From positions 620,001 to 684,000 of the forward strand of contig NZ_JAHSPG010000001.1 of NCBI RefSeq assembly GCF_019130065.1: DNA of 64,000 nt, in the 5' to 3' direction. Of this stretch, positions 61,311-64,000 are shown piece after piece. Source of the DNA: Pinibacter aurantiacus (GTDB lineage: Bacteria; Bacteroidota; Bacteroidia; Chitinophagales; Chitinophagaceae). Positions within the stretch are counted from its first letter, which is position 1; each line of letters opens with the position of its first letter. Under the pieces are notes generated by a model that ran no database searches, was not told where the DNA came from, and worked only from the letters and a program-made list of their open reading frames with translations. A program made the translations under genes and the position numbers.

Positions 61311-63572
61311 TTAGTTGTCGTTATACTTTAAGTAGTTATCAATGAGGTGTATCACGCAGCGGCTGGAAAGGTTGTTGCTTTTTGATACAATCACGTTGGC
61401 GGCACGATTGTAGTTATCAATCACCGATAATGCATCCGGGCTATTTACAACAGTCATCTTAAGATTATTACCCAATGCGTTTTGGTAAAACGAATCAAAC
61501 ACACCTGATGAAATGCCATCCGGCACAACTGTGTGACCAAAAAGGAAATGATACTGCAAGAATTTTCTCACCAGGTTCTTACCTGGTTCATCGGTGGGGT
61601 TAAAGTTGGGAGCTTTATTAGGAGCCGTACCTGTGCCTGGCAATAATCCATCATTCACGGCTTGTGTTATTGCTGCATTGGTTGGGATGAACACTGTTGA
61701 AAAGCCTGTCAATCCATTAATATCTGAAGTTGTGCTGTTATAAACCGCAACGCTGTTGCTGAGGTATTGCCAAAAATAATTGTAATCGGAAGTAGTACTT
61801 GTACCAAGGTTTTTAATATGATAGCCAACAGGCTTATCGGTATAGATTGGAATTTGGTTGATGAAATATACTTTACCATTTACCGCCGTTTTCACACTAT
61901 CCACATTTGCCATTAAACCGGCATCCTGCAAGCCAGCAGTCACAATTTTGTTATTGTTGTATTTTATATAATCTCCTTCTGTACCCGCATCACCCGATCT
62001 CACAATGTCTGCACCCGAAAGATCTTCCATCATTTCTCTGAATGGATCGAAGAATACGCAGGTCTTTGTGATACGTGTCAATTTATCATCAACGCCATTG
62101 GTAGTAGCACTTCCGCCGGCAGGCGTGTATTCAAACTGGCTCTTGGAAACATTGTAACTATAACCTGCAGCTGCCCAAACATTATCCGGAATCATCAGCA
62201 TGTTTACAGGCACATTGGATTTTGCCACTAATAATTTAAGGCCGGTGAAATTCAGCAAACGCGTCATCATCGTGTATTTCGGATTCAGGTATGCCTTGCT
62301 GAATACGGTACTAAATACATCTGGCTCTTCTACTTTATTGGTACCATACAGGATACCGTTGCTCAGTACTTTTCTGTCAAAAATATCTGTGTATGGATCG
62401 AAGCGCGGGGGCTCGCTGAATTTGTTACGTGTTACGGCGAACTTTGTTGGCCAAACAGCAGTAGCAAACAAATGCGCATTCAGGAAGTCTGCAATGATAT
62501 CCACAGGCATCTGATCCAATGATGGATAGTATTCGCACAAAACCGTTTTCACATATTTATCAACTGCTTCGTTTTTGGGAATGAACATTGTCCAGCAATC
62601 TTTTTGTCCGTCGTTGTCTTCTTCTTTTGTAAAATTTTCATTGTTAGGTGCGTAGGACAAAAGATTGGAGTAGACTTTTACAAACACTGAATCTCCTTTA
62701 CCTGACAGTACCTGGTAACGGTGTGTCGCGTCTGCATTGTAAATAAACTGCACCATATTGTTTACATACAAACGATTCAGTATGGCACGGAAGCTGCTGT
62801 ACTCGGGCTTTGCAGCGATGTATTCATCGATGCTTTGCAATGGAGTGATCACTTTATCCACTTCATGTATGATGCCATTTTCTGCAACGATGTCTTGCGT
62901 AAGAACCGCTGCCTGAGCGACATTAAAACCTTTGTATTCTGATTCAGGATAAAAATATCTGTAGTCTTCGGCAGTAAGATTATTTGCCTTGAAGTAATCA
63001 TCAGTGAAATAAGTGAGGTACTTATTGTTGAAATCCTCGCTGATATAATTACCATCCAAAGCGCCTTTGCTATTTCTGTTGTTGGCTGTTGCAACAATGG
63101 ATTTGTTGTTCAGACCAATGTCGTTGTAGAAGCCTGTGTAATAAGCGGTACGTCTTCTGAAAGCCGCTGACGGCGTCCATCCTGCGTTGTTGGCTGTTGC
63201 CTGGTAATCATCCAGCCTGTCCTTTTTAAATGCATTGTACACTAGTAAATATTGCACCATTGCACGAGCCGTTACAGAATCGAGCACATCTACACCAGCA
63301 ATGCCTTTTTCTTTAAAGAACTTTTGAAATGCATCGTCATTGGGTGCGAAGAATGTCCAGTAACCAGCTGCACCAAGTGTTTGTTTATAACCTGACTTAT
63401 CGATCAAAGCCAGCAAGCTCTTAAACCTGCCAAAGCTCTCCAACTGCTGGTAGATAGGCGGTTGTAAATTATCCGGACGCCCATAATAGGCATCCCATTC
63501 TTTTTTGCGGCAATTGGCAAACAGCAATGTAGCGGCAACAAAAATGCAAACTCTTTGTAGCGTTTTATTCAT
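61311..63572 (-). CDS. Multi-fasciclin lipoprotein
   Basis: A protein of 753 residues from the ATG at 63572. Lipoprotein signal with Cys at 21 (LLFANCRKKE). Four FAS1-like repeats can be followed: (1) LLALIDKSGYKQTLGAAGYWTFFAPNDDA; (2) SFRAILNRLYVNN with MFIPKNEAVDKYV; (3) MMTRLLNFTGLKLLVA with MLMIPDNVW; (4) YFWQYLSNSVAV with STVFIPTNAAI, ending CVIHLIDNYLKYN. No C-terminal carbohydrate-binding module like those of the other two fasciclin proteins is seen. It is the first gene of the fasciclin/SusCD run and is 17 bp from susC. The frame extends to 63647, but that leader is not a signal sequence. Confidence 0.87.
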   Translation of the reverse strand: MNKTLQRVCIFVAATLLFANCRKKEWDAYYGRPDNLQPPIYQQLESFGRFKSLLALIDKSGYKQTLGAAGYWTFFAPNDDAFQKFFKEKGIAGVDVLDSVTARAMVQYLLVYNAFKKDRLDDYQATANNAGWTPSAAFRRRTAYYTGFYNDIGLNNKSIVATANNRNSKGALDGNYISEDFNNKYLTYFTDDYFKANNLTAEDYRYFYPESEYKGFNVAQAAVLTQDIVAENGIIHEVDKVITPLQSIDEYIAAKPEYSSFRAILNRLYVNNMVQFIYNADATHRYQVLSGKGDSVFVKVYSNLLSYAPNNENFTKEEDNDGQKDCWTMFIPKNEAVDKYVKTVLCEYYPSLDQMPVDIIADFLNAHLFATAVWPTKFAVTRNKFSEPPRFDPYTDIFDRKVLSNGILYGTNKVEEPDVFSTVFSKAYLNPKYTMMTRLLNFTGLKLLVAKSNVPVNMLMIPDNVWAAAGYSYNVSKSQFEYTPAGGSATTNGVDDKLTRITKTCVFFDPFREMMEDLSGADIVRSGDAGTEGDYIKYNNNKIVTAGLQDAGLMANVDSVKTAVNGKVYFINQIPIYTDKPVGYHIKNLGTSTTSDYNYFWQYLSNSVAVYNSTTSDINGLTGFSTVFIPTNAAITQAVNDGLLPGTGTAPNKAPNFNPTDEPGKNLVRKFLQYHFLFGHTVVPDGISSGVFDSFYQNALGNNLKMTVVNSPDALSVIDNYNRAANVIVSKSNNLSSRCVIHLIDNYLKYNDN

Positions 63573-64000
63573 ATGACCTTTAATGTGGTTGTGAATAGCA
63601 AAGACAAGGAAGTGACTATACCACCTGCAACAGCGGATAGCAAACAACTATAAAGTCAGGAAACAAATTACTTACACGCCGGGGCGCATCGAGCAATTAT
63701 CAACTGTCCTGATGACTTTTATGAGCAATAAAAATGTGGATTTTCTTACGTTGCCGGGAATGTGGCATACGCACTTTTGAATTTGTAATAGTGGTAACGT
63801 ACATGGCAGTGTCGTTTTGGGTGATAGAGAGAAACGAAGGCTTACAGCATTCCTTTCAATTATAAAATTAACCGGATATTTCCTTTAACTATCCTGACCC
63901 ATCCTGAGATTTTGGTATTTGTCTTACAAAAACGGCAATTACATTGATTTTATATGAATTCTACCTGATTATTTTTAAGATCGACAAATTAACGATAGCG
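63573..64000. other. Gene-free spacer at the right end
   Basis: This 428 bp region upstream of the first fasciclin gene contains no coding frame of note, no tRNA and no clear palindrome. It should contain the promoter of the pectin locus, but no TAnnTTTG with a suitable -33 partner was found on the minus strand. The locus regulator, expected as an ECF sigma/anti-sigma pair or hybrid two-component protein, is not in the window and may lie beyond 64,000. Confidence 0.5.

Overview
The window is from a Bacteroidota bacterium, most probably a soil or plant-associated Chitinophagaceae-like genus. The evidence is three SusC/SusD pairs, a type IX secretion (T9SS) type B sorting domain next to a PorP/SprF gene, TAnnTTTG-type promoters, DUF4468, and weak Shine-Dalgarno signals. 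The lineage is inferred from gene content only.

Region 1 (1 to about 11.4 kb) is a mixed housekeeping and regulatory stretch. It holds the tail of a membrane protein, an alpha/beta hydrolase, an AraC regulator upstream of a zinc alcohol dehydrogenase and a hydroxynitrile-lyase-like cupin, a GlxA-type regulator divergent from an HSL-family esterase, a DUF4468 protein, a small membrane protein, a secreted S41 peptidase, a stand-alone LytTR regulator, an Lrp/AsnC regulator and a small membrane protein.

Region 2 (11.4 to 32.5 kb, all on the minus strand) is a polysaccharide utilization locus (PUL). In transcription order it is susC, susD-like_2, a ROK regulator, GH29, GH18, GH3, GH2 beta-mannosidase, GH29 with extra C-terminal modules, GH20 and GH92. 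The activities match the linkages of an N-glycan. The xylosidase-like GH3 plus two GH29 fucosidases point to plant-type N-glycans (core xylose and core fucose). The GH2 enzyme appears to have lost both beta-sandwich domains that normally flank its barrel.

Region 3 (33 to 63.6 kb, all on the minus strand) is a pectin locus. A tight run (fasciclin lipoprotein, susC, susD, fasciclin, fasciclin, susC, susD, PL1) is followed by a 1,659-residue PL1 multidomain protein with a T9SS type B signal, its likely PorP/SprF partner and a clear terminator. Then come GH28, a CE12 esterase, an unassigned six-hairpin glycosidase and GH105, and separately a GH27. Together these would cut homogalacturonan and rhamnogalacturonan at the surface, import oligomers through the two SusCD pairs, and finish them in the periplasm.

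The spacers carry several families of palindromes and simple-sequence hairpins. The main ones are a GTAGAGAC/GTACAGAC-ended palindrome in six copies, a CCCTACGGG family, a nested inverted repeat near 34.5 kb, a 96 to 97 bp tandem repeat near 32.9 kb, and long AT-rich inverted repeats. No tRNA, rRNA, CRISPR array, transposase or phage gene was recognised.
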